Assembly: GCA_046316615.1 (NCBI GenBank)
Contig: JBKDAN010000034.1
Location: forward strand, 1-64,000
From: BJHL01 sp040378885
GTDB taxonomy: Bacteria > Planctomycetota > Phycisphaerae > Phycisphaerales > UBA1924
Direction of reading: 5' to 3'
DNA: 64,000 bases
Position numbers and translations under genes: made by a program. The notes under the pieces are model-generated. The model did not search any database, was not told where the DNA came from, and worked only from the letters and a program-made list of their open reading frames with translations. Numbering within the stretch: position 1 is the first letter of the stretch; each line of letters opens with the position of its first letter. This document shows, piece after piece, positions 36,938 through 45,605 of the stretch.

Positions 36938-37414
36938 ATGGCGAAGAACACGATCTGTCTGTGGTACAACCACAATGCGGAAGAGGCGGCGAACTTCTAT
37001 GCGAGGACGTTTCCGGATAGCCGCGTCATTGCGGTGCATCGTGCGCCTGCGGACTATCCGGGTGGGAAAGCGGGGCAGGTGCTGACCGTGGACTTCACGG
37101 TGTGCGGTGTCGCGTGCATGGGGCTGAACGGTGGCGATGTGTTCAAGCACAGCGAAGCGTTTTCATTTCAGCTTGCGACGAGTGATCAGGCGGAGACGGA
37201 TCGATATTGGAACGCGATCATCGAGAACGGCGGCATGGCGAGTGCGTGCGGGTGGTGCAAAGACAAGTGGGGTTTGTCGTGGCAGATCACGCCCAAAGCG
37301 CTGACAGATGCGATGATGCAGGGCGGTGAGGTGGCGCGACGGGCGTTTGCCGCGATGATGGAGATGACGAAGATTGATGTGGCGGCGATTGAGTCAGCGG
37401 TGCGGGGGAGGTAG
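36938..37414 (+). CDS. VOC superfamily protein, PhnB/YjdN type
   Basis: 158 residues from the ATG at 36938. The pattern CLWYNHNAEEAANFYARTFPDS near the start is that of the 3-demethylubiquinone methyltransferase-like VOC family (PhnB/YjdN), followed by GQVLTVDF, GLNGGDVF, FSFQLATSDQ and DKWGLSWQITP. These proteins have paired beta-alpha-beta-beta-beta modules; most have no proved reaction, and the methyltransferase name is historic. The stop codon lies in the first bases of the tandem palindromic repeat 37411-37482. Confidence 0.87.
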   Translation: MAKNTICLWYNHNAEEAANFYARTFPDSRVIAVHRAPADYPGGKAGQVLTVDFTVCGVACMGLNGGDVFKHSEAFSFQLATSDQAETDRYWNAIIENGGMASACGWCKDKWGLSWQITPKALTDAMMQGGEVARRAFAAMMEMTKIDVAAIESAVRGR

Positions 37415-37482
37415 ATCGCAGCGTTGGAAACGCTGCTGCACCCGAGGCCGTAGATCGCGGCGTTGGAAACGCCGTTCTACCC
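37411..37482 (+). repeat. Two tandem copies of a 33-base palindromic repeat
   Basis: Unit 1 (37411-37443) GTAGATCGCAGCG TTGGAAA CGCTGCTGCACCC, unit 2 (37450-37482) GTAGATCGCGGCG TTGGAAA CGCCGTTCTACCC, separated by GAGGCC. The stems differ (GCAGCG/CGCTGC against GCGGCG/CGCCG) with pairing kept. The first unit contains the stop codon of the VOC gene. Palindromes with the core GGCGTTTCCAACGCC are known as dispersed repeats in planctomycetes and relatives. They may also act as a bidirectional terminator between converging genes. Confidence 0.8.
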
Positions 37483-37500
37483 ACGATGCGGATCCCTGGA

Positions 37501-38130
37501 TTAGCCGCGGCCTCTGGGCAGGTCGAAGCGATCGGCGGTGGTGCAGTAGCTCAGGCCACCCATGCGACCGATGGCGGTGAGTTTGGTGTAGTCCATGTGC
37601 AGCTTGTCGTTGACGTAGCCGTCGTCGATGTGGATGTGCACGACTTCTCCCAGCACGATGTTGCCGCCTGCGGGCTGGCCTGGGTTGGTGCGGATGACTT
37701 GCTTGGTGATGCACTCGAACGCAACGGGGCACTGCGTGACGCGCGGGGGTTTGACGGCGTGGCTGGCAGCGGGCGTCAAGTGAGCGAGATCAAACTCGCT
37801 TTCGCCATAGGGGAGCGGCTCGGCGCAGAGGGCCATTTGCTCGGCGATCGCTTGCGTGACGATGTTGACGACGAATTCGCCGGTGCCGCCTTCGGCGACG
37901 GGTTTGGCGTTACGCAGGGTGTCCTTTTCCTCACCTTCGGGTGTGTTGGCGGGGCAGAAGAGCAGGGTCATGGGGTTGCTGCCTACGCCTGCGAAGAATG
38001 AGAACGGGGCGAGATTAAGCTTGCCTGTTGGTGAAATGGTGGAGACGAATGCGATAGGCCGCGGGACGATGGCGCCGATGAGCAGCTTGTAGCGATCTTG
38101 GATCGAGAGCGTACTGGGGGAGAGGTGCAT
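37501..38130 (-). CDS. Flavin reductase-like protein (FMN-binding split barrel)
   Basis: 209 residues. Matches the flavin reductase-like domain: LIGAIVPRPIAFVST near the start binds FMN, then NLAPFSFFAGVGSNPMTLLF, EFVVNIVT and the strand VLGEVVHIHIDD. These proteins bind FMN; several reduce it with NAD(P)H to feed monooxygenases, others have other roles. No partner monooxygenase is nearby. The protein is a normal length for the family. The C-terminal GGLSYCTTADRFDLPRGRG contains the usual G-R-x-G-G-x-x-Y motif. Confidence 0.87.
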   Translation of the reverse strand: MHLSPSTLSIQDRYKLLIGAIVPRPIAFVSTISPTGKLNLAPFSFFAGVGSNPMTLLFCPANTPEGEEKDTLRNAKPVAEGGTGEFVVNIVTQAIAEQMALCAEPLPYGESEFDLAHLTPAASHAVKPPRVTQCPVAFECITKQVIRTNPGQPAGGNIVLGEVVHIHIDDGYVNDKLHMDYTKLTAIGRMGGLSYCTTADRFDLPRGRG

Positions 38131-38188
38131 GGGGGAGGGTAGAGGTGGGGGAGGCGGGTTGCATCACGGGATGTGAAAGGAGACTGTC

Positions 38189-38422
38189 ATGATTCGTGCT
38201 GTGGGTTGTGCGCTGATTGCTTCGCTGGTGTGGTTCTGCTTTGATGACCGTCTGGCAGAGCTTGTGAACAATGCCCAGATTGGATCACTGCGGTGGCACC
38301 ATGTGTTCTGCGCGTGCTTGTTTGTCAGCATGTTGCTGAACGCGGCTGGCGGCAAGTCGATGGATGACCTGGCGGAAGAGCTGCGCCGGCTGCGGCAAGT
38401 GGTGAAGCGGCAGAACGCGTAA
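38189..38422 (+). CDS. Small membrane protein
   Basis: 77 residues. Two hydrophobic segments (about residues 4-18 and 37-53) are followed by a charged helical tail, DLAEELRRLRQVVKRQNA, probably a coiled coil. Function unknown. A strong ribosome binding site, AAAGGAG, stands seven bases before the ATG, which supports a real gene. It is followed 20 bases later by the acetyltransferase gene, so the two are probably co-transcribed. Confidence 0.7.
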   Translation: MIRAVGCALIASLVWFCFDDRLAELVNNAQIGSLRWHHVFCACLFVSMLLNAAGGKSMDDLAEELRRLRQVVKRQNA

Positions 38423-38442
38423 ATGACTCCAACGATTGCCGC

Positions 38443-38943
38443 ATGCGTGAAGATGTGCAGATTGTCGAAGCGGTGACGCGTGAGCAGCTTGATGCGGCGC
38501 GGGCGTTGTTTCGTGAGTATGCGGCGAGTCTGCCTTTTGCGCTGGATTACCAAGGGTTTGATGCGGAGCTGGCTGCGCTGCCCGGGAAGTATGCCGCGCC
38601 TGGCGGGTGCATTCTGCTGGCGAGCTGGCGCGGCGAGTGGGTAGGTTGCATAGCGATGCGGCCTTTGGATGCGAGCGGGTATCGCGCGGGCGATGCTTCG
38701 CCTGCATGTGAGATGAAGCGGATGTATGTGCAGCCGCGGGCGCGGGGGCTCAAGCTGGGGCGGCTGCTGGGTGAGGAACTGCTCGCGCGAGCGAAGGCGG
38801 CGGGGTATCGGTGTATGAAGCTGGATACAGAGGATGAGTTCGTCGCGGCGTGTGCGTTGTATCGGGCTCTGGGGTTTGTTGCGTGTGAGCGGTACAACGA
38901 TGATCCGCTGCCGGGGACGATTTGGATGAAGCGGGAGTGGTGA
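38443..38943 (+). CDS. GNAT family N-acetyltransferase
   Basis: 166 residues. The acetyl-CoA binding motif A is MKRMYVQPRARGLKLGRLLG (the R-x-x-G-x-x-G/A loop as R-A-R-G-L-K-L-G), with motif B YRCMKLDTEDEFVAACALYR and the terminal strand ALGFVACERY. This arrangement is close to the small-molecule GNAT enzymes; the acceptor cannot be told from sequence. It follows the small membrane protein gene by 20 bases and is followed by a CGGAG repeat. Confidence 0.9.
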   Translation: MREDVQIVEAVTREQLDAARALFREYAASLPFALDYQGFDAELAALPGKYAAPGGCILLASWRGEWVGCIAMRPLDASGYRAGDASPACEMKRMYVQPRARGLKLGRLLGEELLARAKAAGYRCMKLDTEDEFVAACALYRALGFVACERYNDDPLPGTIWMKREW

Positions 38944-38949
38944 TGGCTC

Positions 38950-38972
38950 ACCGCGGAGGACGCGGAGGAAGG
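38950..38972 (+). repeat. CGGAGGA repeat
   Basis: ACCGCGGAGGACGCGGAGGA, similar to the segment at 41635-41667 and to 35546-35603. Such words are common between genes in planctomycetes. It lies in the 93-base gap between the acetyltransferase gene and ligA. Confidence 0.55.
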
Positions 38973-39036
38973 CAACAAAGATGTGGTGGGGCGTGGCGCA
39001 GCGCATGATGTTGCGCAGATGATGGGGATGCGATCG

Positions 39037-41241
39037 TTATGTGGGAGCGAGGGATGGATCGATCGCTGTGAGCTCGGTGAGCAGACGCTGTTCGTCCCAT
39101 GTTTCGATGCTGAGCTCTTTGGCTTTGTCGAGCTTGCTGCCCGCGCCGGGGCCCGCGACGACGAGGTTGGTTTTCTTGCTCACGCTGCCCGAGCATTTGG
39201 CGCCGAGTTTTTCGAGCAGTTCGGCGAGGGCGGTGCGATCGAACTTTTCGAGTGAGCCGGTGAGGACGACGGTCTTGCCAGTGAAGACGTTGGCCGGGGC
39301 CGACGATTTCTCGGCGGGGTTGATGTAATCGTGACTGGTGACGTCGACGCCAAGTTCGCGCAGTTGCGAGAACAGACGCTGCGCGCCGGGGCTGTGCAGG
39401 TAGGCGTGCACGATGGGGCCGGAGTCTTTGCCCAAGCCGGTTTCGGGGCGGTCGGCGGGGTCTTTGGCGAATCCCAGAGCGAGTGCGCGTTCGGTGCTGA
39501 CGCTCTTGGGACGCAGGTGCTCTTCGGTGGCGGCGAGGAGGGCGTCGAGGTTGGGAAAGAGCCGAGCGATGGCTTTGGCGGTGCTGTCGCCCACGTGGCG
39601 GATGCCAAGACCCGCGAGCAGTTTGGCCAGGCCGCGTGATTTGGCGGCTTCGATGCCTGCGAGCAGGTTGTCGACTTTCTTCTCGCCCATGCGGTCGATC
39701 TGCAACAGGGCGGCGCGGTGGTCGCGCAGGCGGAAGATGTCGGCGAAGCTGCTCAGCGGGACGGAACTGGCGCGAATCTGGTCGATGGTTTTTTCGCCCA
39801 GGCCTTCGATGTCCATCTGCTTGCGGCCTGTGAACCAGACGAGCTTTTCTCGCACTTGTGCGGGGCACTCGGGGTTCACGCAGCGGCGGGCGGTTTCGAG
39901 CGCGGGGTTGTCGGCGGCTTCGGCGGGTTCGACTTCTACGGTGCCGGCGCACACGGGGCAGGTGGCAGGTGGTTCGATGGGCTTGGCGTTGTGCGGGCGC
40001 TTGTCGAGTACAACGCCCACGACTTGCGGGATGATCTCGCCGGCTTTCTCGACGTAGACGGTGTCGCCAATGCAGAGATGCGTGCGCGGGGCGGTTGCGT
40101 CTTCGGGATTTGTACTTGCGTCGCGCACGCGGCCGTAGTTGTGCAGGGTGGCGTGCTGCACGGTGGTGCCTGCGAGCAGCACGGGCTGCATGGTGGCGCG
40201 GGGCGTGATTTTGCCGGTCTTGCCCACTTGGGGCTCGACGTGCAGCAGGATGGTGGTCTTGCGCTCTGCGGGGTACTTGTATGCGATGGCCCAGCGCGGG
40301 CTTTTGCTTGTGAGGCCCAGTGCGCTTTGCTGGCTGTACGCATCGACGCGGACGACCATGCCGTCGACGGCGTAGGGCATGGTGTGGCGTTTGGTGTCGA
40401 AGTCGTGGATGGCTGCGAGGACTTCGTCGAGTGTGGTGCAGAGGCGTGCGCCGGGGTTGGCGGGCAGGCCCAGCTTGGTGAGTTTGGCGAGAAAGTCCCA
40501 GTGGCCTGTGGCGAAGTTCTTGTCGCTCACTTCGCCCCGGCCGTGCGCTGCGAAGCGCAGGCCTCGTGATGCGATGATGGTGGTGTCGAGCTGCTTGAGC
40601 GTGCCCGCGGCGGCGTTGCGCGGATTCATGAAGAGCTCTTCGCCTTCGTCTTCGCGCTGCTTGTTCATCTTCTCGAACGCGGCGAGAGGCAGGAAGACTT
40701 CGCCGCGCACTTCGAGCACGGCGGGTGCGCCCGTATCGAGCGCGAGTGGAATGTTACGGATGACGCGTGCGGCGGCGGTGACGTCATCGCCTTTGGTGCC
40801 ATCGCCGCGGGTGACGGCGTGCGCGAGCGAGCCGTTTTCGTAGCGCAGGCTGAGGGCGAGGCCATCGACCTTGGGTTCAGCGACGAAGTTAACGGTTGCG
40901 CCGCCGCCACCGAAGAGGCTATCGCCTGCTTCGATACCAAGGCCTTTGAGGATGCGCTCGTGCCAACTGCGCACGTCGTCTTTGTTGTATGTGTTGTCGA
41001 TGCTGAGCATCGGGACGGCGTGTTTGATGGCGCGGAAGCCGTCGATCTCGCCTCCCACGCGTGCAGTGGGGGAGTTTGGGTCGTGCAGATCGGGGTGCTT
41101 GCTTTCGAGCGATGCGAGTTCGGCGAGGAGGCGGTCAAACTCCGCGTCGGACATGATGGGGGCCGCGTCGGTGTAGTAGGCGCGGTTGGCCTTGTGCAGC
41201 AAGGCGCGGAGTTCGTGAATGCGCTTGGCGTCGGGAGTCAC
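39037..41241 (-). CDS. ligA: NAD-dependent DNA ligase
   Basis: 734 residues, start GTG at 41241. LigA seals nicks with NAD as AMP donor and is essential in replication. The Ia domain contains the NAD-binding Y-Y pair (RAYYTDAAPIMSDAEFD). The adenylation lysine is K124 in AEPKVDGLAL. The OB fold, a four-Cys zinc finger (CPVCAG...CVNPECPAQ), helix-hairpin-helix segments (MDIEGLGEKTIDQI) and a C-terminal BRCT domain (NVFTGKTVVLTGSLEKFDR) follow in the normal order. The insert SLFGGGGATVNF before the active lysine is glycine-rich and longer than in E. coli. Confidence 0.96.
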   Translation of the reverse strand: MTPDAKRIHELRALLHKANRAYYTDAAPIMSDAEFDRLLAELASLESKHPDLHDPNSPTARVGGEIDGFRAIKHAVPMLSIDNTYNKDDVRSWHERILKGLGIEAGDSLFGGGGATVNFVAEPKVDGLALSLRYENGSLAHAVTRGDGTKGDDVTAAARVIRNIPLALDTGAPAVLEVRGEVFLPLAAFEKMNKQREDEGEELFMNPRNAAAGTLKQLDTTIIASRGLRFAAHGRGEVSDKNFATGHWDFLAKLTKLGLPANPGARLCTTLDEVLAAIHDFDTKRHTMPYAVDGMVVRVDAYSQQSALGLTSKSPRWAIAYKYPAERKTTILLHVEPQVGKTGKITPRATMQPVLLAGTTVQHATLHNYGRVRDASTNPEDATAPRTHLCIGDTVYVEKAGEIIPQVVGVVLDKRPHNAKPIEPPATCPVCAGTVEVEPAEAADNPALETARRCVNPECPAQVREKLVWFTGRKQMDIEGLGEKTIDQIRASSVPLSSFADIFRLRDHRAALLQIDRMGEKKVDNLLAGIEAAKSRGLAKLLAGLGIRHVGDSTAKAIARLFPNLDALLAATEEHLRPKSVSTERALALGFAKDPADRPETGLGKDSGPIVHAYLHSPGAQRLFSQLRELGVDVTSHDYINPAEKSSAPANVFTGKTVVLTGSLEKFDRTALAELLEKLGAKCSGSVSKKTNLVVAGPGAGSKLDKAKELSIETWDEQRLLTELTAIDPSLAPT

Positions 41242-41267
41242 GGGGCAAAAGTAGGAGTGAAAGCGGG

Positions 41268-41606
41268 TCAGTCGCGGACGCGCTGCGGATCGGGAAAGTC
41301 CCTGTAGAGGGCGCTTTTGAAGTTCGTGACGGCGCTGTAGACGGGCATGTGCAGGCGTTCGACTTCGCCTGTGCGGGTGGCGACGTGGCCGAAGGCGGCG
41401 TCGAATTGGGTGAGGTCTTTGAGGCGGACGACGCAGTGGAACTCGCCCATGTTGTCGGGGCTGAAGCCGAACTTGCGGCGTTCGAGCGACCAGGTTTCGA
41501 TGAGATTGTGCGACTGGAGGTAGTTGAGATAAGCGGCGACGGCGTCGGCGAGTTCAAGGTCTTTGCGGGAGTCGCGCAGGTCGAACCACATGTGGTAGGA
41601 GTTCAT
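41268..41606 (-). CDS. DUF6614-type small protein
   Basis: 112 residues, start ATG at 41606. The opening MNSYHMWFDLRDSRKDLELA, the middle FHCVVRLKDLTQFDAAF and the closing NFKSALYRDFPDPQR fit a small conserved family I know as DUF6614, found mostly in bacteria with unknown role; it looks like a ferredoxin-like alpha/beta fold. It lies 26 bases upstream of ligA on the same strand and may share its transcript. Longer forms of the frame run into repeat DNA and are not coding. Confidence 0.82.
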   Translation of the reverse strand: MNSYHMWFDLRDSRKDLELADAVAAYLNYLQSHNLIETWSLERRKFGFSPDNMGEFHCVVRLKDLTQFDAAFGHVATRTGEVERLHMPVYSAVTNFKSALYRDFPDPQRVRD

Positions 41607-41624
41607 GGCGGGAGCGTATTGCGA

Positions 41625-41670
41625 GAGTGGAGAAGACGGAACGCAGAGGACGCGGAGAGCGCGGAGTGGG
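41625..41670 (+). repeat. GCGGAG repeat
   Basis: GAACGCAGAGGACGCGGAGA followed by GCGCGGAG. Third copy of the CGGAG family (others 35546-35603 and 38950-38972). It lies between the DUF6614 gene and the phosphoesterase gene. Confidence 0.55.
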
Positions 41671-41731
41671 CGAGAGACACTCTGTGAGCATTGTAATGGA
41701 GCGCACAGGATGTCGTTTGCGTGTGCTGCTG

Positions 41732-43021
41732 TCACGCCTTGATGAGCGTGATCTGCACGACTTCCGCGGGGACGTTGAAGCGGATGGGCAGGAGGCTGGT
41801 GCCGATGCCGCGCGAGACGACGACGGGGAAGCGGGGGCCTTGCATCATGCCGCCGGCGTACCTGCCTTTGTAGCGGCTGGGAATCAGAGGCGTGCCGATG
41901 AGGGGGATGCGGACTTGGCCGCCGTGGGTGTGGCCGCTGACTTGGAGGGCGATCTTGGTTGCGTGCTCGAGGACCATGGGGTCTTCGCACGTGTCGGGGT
42001 TGTGGCTGAGGAGAACAGTGGGCACGTGGTCGGGGCAATCCGCGAGGGCGGCTCGCGGGTCGATGACTGCTTCGAGATAGTCGGCGAGGCCGGCGAAGCA
42101 GAGGGCTTCTTCCTTGGGCGGGCGCGTGCGGAGTTCGCGGTTGGCGTCCAAGAAAACGCGGGTATTGTCGAGCATGCGCACGCCCCGGCTGGCGAGGGTA
42201 TCGGCGGTGATTTGGCCCTGGCCGTACCAATCGTGGTTGCCCAGCACGCCGAACTTGGGGCAGTCGAACTTGTCGAGCATCATGGCGTCGACGCAGGCGT
42301 TGACCTGCTCGCGGTAGCGGACGCCCTTGTGATTGAAGTCACCTGTAAGTAGCAGGACATCGGGCTTGAGGTTCAGGGCGATCTGGGCGCACTCGTTGAT
42401 GAACTCGGCGCTGACGCGCGGGCCCAGGTGCATGTCGCTGAGTTGGATGAGGCGCAGATTGTTGAGTGACGCGGGTAGATTGGGAACCGCCACGGTGTAG
42501 TTGCGGGCTTTGATTTGCCATGGATCGACGCGGAGAGCCTTCGTCGCGACAGCCGCAGTTGCGAGTGCGCCGGCACCGGAGCCTGCATCAAAGAGCAATC
42601 GGCGGCGGGAGAGCAGTTGCCGCTCGTCGTGTGAAACTTCGATGATGCCCTTGGGCTTGGTGAGACGCTTGCGGAGGTAGATGTCTCGCGCGACGAACCA
42701 GCCGACCATGAGGCAGGCCCAGGGAATCATGCCGCTTGCGCCCATGACGGCGGCGTAGCGCTTGTCGTCGAGGTTGTAGCGGCCGTGGACGATCCCGGCG
42801 ACGCCGCGCCCGAAGCTGGTGACGAGCGTGGCGGTGTTGTGCAGGCTGAGCCATGCGCGGCTTTGCGGTGATGGCGGGTTGACGGTCTGCTTCCAGATGA
42901 CCCAGGCGCAGCCGCCGCCAACCGCGCCGCAAATGGCGGCTATCAAAAGCAACCGCCACCACCAGCGTTTGGTGAGAAGCCACATGAATCGTGTGGCGGT
43001 GGTGGTGGCGGCGCGAAGCAT
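41732..43021 (-). CDS. Membrane-anchored metallophosphoesterase
   Basis: 429 residues. One or two N-terminal membrane segments (about residues 23-45 and 92-112) are followed by a calcineurin-like phosphoesterase domain from about residue 190. Metal motifs: D-x-H as SDMHLGP, GDFNHKG, GNHDWYG, and GHTHGGQ as SGHTHGGQVRIP. The set and spacing match the YkuE/LpxG-like group. Substrate unknown; lipid or nucleotide hydrolysis is a guess. The ATG at 43021 lies seven bases after the stop of the flotillin gene, so they are one transcript; a second ATG at 42985 is possible. Confidence 0.88.
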   Translation of the reverse strand: MLRAATTTATRFMWLLTKRWWWRLLLIAAICGAVGGGCAWVIWKQTVNPPSPQSRAWLSLHNTATLVTSFGRGVAGIVHGRYNLDDKRYAAVMGASGMIPWACLMVGWFVARDIYLRKRLTKPKGIIEVSHDERQLLSRRRLLFDAGSGAGALATAAVATKALRVDPWQIKARNYTVAVPNLPASLNNLRLIQLSDMHLGPRVSAEFINECAQIALNLKPDVLLLTGDFNHKGVRYREQVNACVDAMMLDKFDCPKFGVLGNHDWYGQGQITADTLASRGVRMLDNTRVFLDANRELRTRPPKEEALCFAGLADYLEAVIDPRAALADCPDHVPTVLLSHNPDTCEDPMVLEHATKIALQVSGHTHGGQVRIPLIGTPLIPSRYKGRYAGGMMQGPRFPVVVSRGIGTSLLPIRFNVPAEVVQITLIKA

Positions 43022-43027
43022 CAGATG

Positions 43028-44656
43028 TTACTTGTCGGATTTATCGGTGTTGGCCTTCGGCTTTTCTTTGGCCGGGGCGTCATCGGTGGGCTTGAGCCTG
43101 CCGAGTGCTGGCGGCAGTTCGATGCCGGCCTGCGCGGCCAACTCGTGCAGCTTGGGTAGGCTGCCCACCATGCCGCTGAGGAAGTCGGCGGTGCTGTTGC
43201 GGCCGCTGCCATCGTTGCCACTGTCCCAGACGACGATCTTGTCGATCTTGACGCCTTGGATGGCCTTGACCTGCTGCTCGACGAGCTTGGGGAGCTGTTC
43301 GATGAGGAGTAGGGTGGGGCCAACGGTGGGATCGCTGCCTGCGGCTTGGATGAGTTTGCGATAGCCTTCGGCCTTGGCTTCCATGACGAGTTGCACGCCC
43401 TTGGCTTCAGCTTCGTACTTGGCCATGATGGCGTCGGCTTCACCTTGGGCTTCGCGGCGGCGCTTCTCGGCTTCGGCTTCGGCGGCGAGGGTGATGCGCT
43501 GCTTTTCGATTTCTTGCGGGACGACGATTTCTTTGGCGAGCTTGGCGAGTTCTTGTTCGCGCTGCGCGATGGAGATTGCCTCGGCGGCTTTGGCGGTTGC
43601 GACTTCGGCACGGCGGCGGGCTTCGGCTTGGATTTCGGCGAGGCTGGCTTGGCTTTCGGCCATGCGCTGCCTGCTGGTGTTTTCGCCGATCACAGCGGCG
43701 GCTTCGGCTTCGGCGACGCGAACACGTTGCTCCTGCTGGGCCTGCTTCTGCGCGACAAGCGTTTCGGCCGTGCGCTGCGCCATGGTGATCTCGCGGTCAC
43801 GCTGGGCCTGGGCTTCACCCTGCACCGCGGTGGCTTCCAGCGCGGCGATGGCAACGCGCTGCTTTTGTTCGGCGAGCTTCTGACCTTCGGCTGCGCCGGC
43901 ACGCTCCGCAGCGACGCGGACTTCCTTGTCGCGCACGGCGGCGGCTTCACCGGTCGCGCCTTCACGCTCGGCTTCGGCCACTTCGACCTTGGCGCGGTTG
44001 ATGGCGTCGGCGGCGGCGCGCTTACCGATAGCTTGGATGTAGCCGCTTTCGTCGGTAATGTCGCGGATGTTGACGTTGATCAGTTCGAGGCCGATCTTGT
44101 TGATTTCCTCAGCAACGTTCTTGTTGATGAGGTTCATGAACTTCTCGCGGTCCTTGTTGATCTCTTCGATCGACATGGTGGCGATGACCAGACGCAACTG
44201 GCCCAGGATGATGTCCTGCGCCTGTTCGCGAATGACTTGGATGGGCAGATTCAGCAGACGCTCGGCGGCGTTCTGCATGATGAGCGGATCGGTGGAGATG
44301 GCGACGGTGAAGGTGGCTGGCGCGTTGACACGGATGTTGTTGAGCGACAGCGCGCCTTCGAGCGGCACTTCAATGACGATGGGCTCCAGCGAGAGATAGG
44401 AGTAGTCCTGCACGAGCGGGACGATGAATGCACCGCCGCCGTGGAGACACTTGCTGGACTTGTCTTTCCCGACGCGTCCGTAGATGACCAGGATGCGGTT
44501 GCTGGGGCAGCGCTTGTACTGGCGCACGACCAGAATGCTGATGAACAGAAAGATCAGCAGACCGCCGACGATGAGCCCAAGGAACCAGAGCACGCTTCCG
44601 GCCTTCTCTGAGGCGGACATGCCAGACTGTGCGAGCGTGACCAACGAAGTAGACAT
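43028..44656 (-). CDS. Flotillin-like protein
   Basis: 542 residues from the ATG at 44656 (a TTG directly before is also in frame). An N-terminal membrane segment (about residues 23-48) leads into a SPFH domain (about 55-230: VVRQYKRCPSNRILVIYG...GLELINVNIRDI). Then comes a long Ala/Glu-rich coiled coil (about 235-440) with the flotillin E-A repeats, and a C-terminal region. Flotillins form membrane microdomains and scaffolds. Unlike many flotillin loci, no NfeD gene is adjacent; instead a small membrane protein gene (44769-45023) lies just upstream. The phosphoesterase follows seven bases downstream and may act in the same domain. Confidence 0.92.
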   Translation of the reverse strand: MSTSLVTLAQSGMSASEKAGSVLWFLGLIVGGLLIFLFISILVVRQYKRCPSNRILVIYGRVGKDKSSKCLHGGGAFIVPLVQDYSYLSLEPIVIEVPLEGALSLNNIRVNAPATFTVAISTDPLIMQNAAERLLNLPIQVIREQAQDIILGQLRLVIATMSIEEINKDREKFMNLINKNVAEEINKIGLELINVNIRDITDESGYIQAIGKRAAADAINRAKVEVAEAEREGATGEAAAVRDKEVRVAAERAGAAEGQKLAEQKQRVAIAALEATAVQGEAQAQRDREITMAQRTAETLVAQKQAQQEQRVRVAEAEAAAVIGENTSRQRMAESQASLAEIQAEARRRAEVATAKAAEAISIAQREQELAKLAKEIVVPQEIEKQRITLAAEAEAEKRRREAQGEADAIMAKYEAEAKGVQLVMEAKAEGYRKLIQAAGSDPTVGPTLLLIEQLPKLVEQQVKAIQGVKIDKIVVWDSGNDGSGRNSTADFLSGMVGSLPKLHELAAQAGIELPPALGRLKPTDDAPAKEKPKANTDKSDK

Positions 44657-44768
44657 CAACAGACCCCTCTCGAAGAAAAGGTGCGAACGTGCGGAGCGTA
44701 GTGCGATCCGCGAGGGGTCGTTCGGAGGGTGGGTTCGGTGGTTTCAGTCGAGCAGGGTGGGGCGGCTG

Positions 44769-45023
44769 TTACGGCTGCTGGGCCGGCTCGGCGTGCTCGA
44801 CGTGCGGCGGCTCTTGCGCGTTGGAGAGCGCGGGCTGCGGGGGCTGGTTGCTGTCGACCTGCTTGGGGTCGGCGTAGGCGGTGCGAGGCACACCCGTGAC
44901 CATGCGCATCTTCCACCACATGAACATCGCGAGGCCTGCGCCCATGAATGCGACGCCCAGCATGGTGAGCGTGCGGGTGGAGGCGCTGGTTGCGTTGGGC
45001 TTGTTGGTGTTGTTGGTGAGCAT
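44769..45023 (-). CDS. Small single-pass membrane protein
   Basis: 84 residues. One hydrophobic segment (LGVAFMGAGLAMFMWW, about residues 22-40) with a Thr/Asn-rich N terminus and a Pro/Gln/Glu-rich C-terminal tail. Not recognised. It lies 112 bases upstream of the flotillin gene and 18 bases downstream of the pseudopilin gene on the same strand, so its context is a membrane or secretion cluster. Confidence 0.6.
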   Translation of the reverse strand: MLTNNTNKPNATSASTRTLTMLGVAFMGAGLAMFMWWKMRMVTGVPRTAYADPKQVDSNQPPQPALSNAQEPPHVEHAEPAQQP

Positions 45024-45041
45024 GGCGATGTGTGTGATGAC

Positions 45042-45569
45042 TTACGGAAGCTGACTGATGGTGACGCGGCCCGTGTACGCCTCGACGGTGATGCCCCAGT
45101 TCTGGCCGCTGCCGTTGAGGGTGATGGTGCGAGTGGCGAGGGGCGTGGTGCTGCCCGGCGCGGTGACGGGGCCGCCCAGTTCGTCGAAAACGAGCGTGTT
45201 GTTGGTGAAGGTGGTGGCGGTGATGCGCGTGAAGCCCATGGACTCGATGTTGAGCTGGCGATCTTCGAGGATGCCGGTGGTGGTATCGACAGCACTGCCG
45301 TTTACTTCCGCGACGACGTAGCGACCGTTGTCGCTTCCGAAACGGAAGACCAGAGCCTTCTGTCGCTGGAAGGCGACAGCGTCGCTCTGGGCGACGGTGA
45401 TATCGGCCACGATGCTGCGCAGTGCGCCTTGCACGCGCAGCGAACTGGCGGAGGAGATGGACGGAATGACCATGGCGGCGGCGAGGCCCAGCATCGTGAC
45501 GACGATGAGCATCTCGACCAGCGTGTAGCCGGTGCGCGTGCGCGATGGAGTTGTGGACGAGCGACGCAT
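45042..45569 (-). CDS. Type II secretion pseudopilin, GspH-like
   Basis: 175 residues from the ATG at 45569 (GAAGGG nine bases upstream). The N terminus RTRTG|YTLVEMLIVVTMLGLA is a type III signal: a basic stretch, Gly at -1, Glu at +5 and a hydrophobic helix; +1 is Tyr instead of the usual Phe. The GspH-like C-terminal domain is beta-rich. Such minor pseudopilins sit at the tip of the type II secretion pseudopilus. No other gsp genes are in the window, so this lies apart from its machine or belongs to a separate pilin-like structure. It is the second gene after 45606-45959 on this strand. Confidence 0.87.
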   Translation of the reverse strand: MRRSSTTPSRTRTGYTLVEMLIVVTMLGLAAAMVIPSISSASSLRVQGALRSIVADITVAQSDAVAFQRQKALVFRFGSDNGRYVVAEVNGSAVDTTTGILEDRQLNIESMGFTRITATTFTNNTLVFDELGGPVTAPGSTTPLATRTITLNGSGQNWGITVEAYTGRVTISQLP

Positions 45570-45605
45570 GTCGACAGACCCTTCAGCCACGCGGCGGATG
45601 AGCGG

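Noticed and set aside
37411..37482. CRISPR-like short array
   Set aside because: Only two units with a six-base spacer; they are palindromes of a known dispersed type, not CRISPR repeats.
41607..42230. Longer version of the DUF6614 gene
   Set aside because: The extra part lies antisense to the phosphoesterase and crosses a CGGAG repeat; the family starts at the ATG at 41606.
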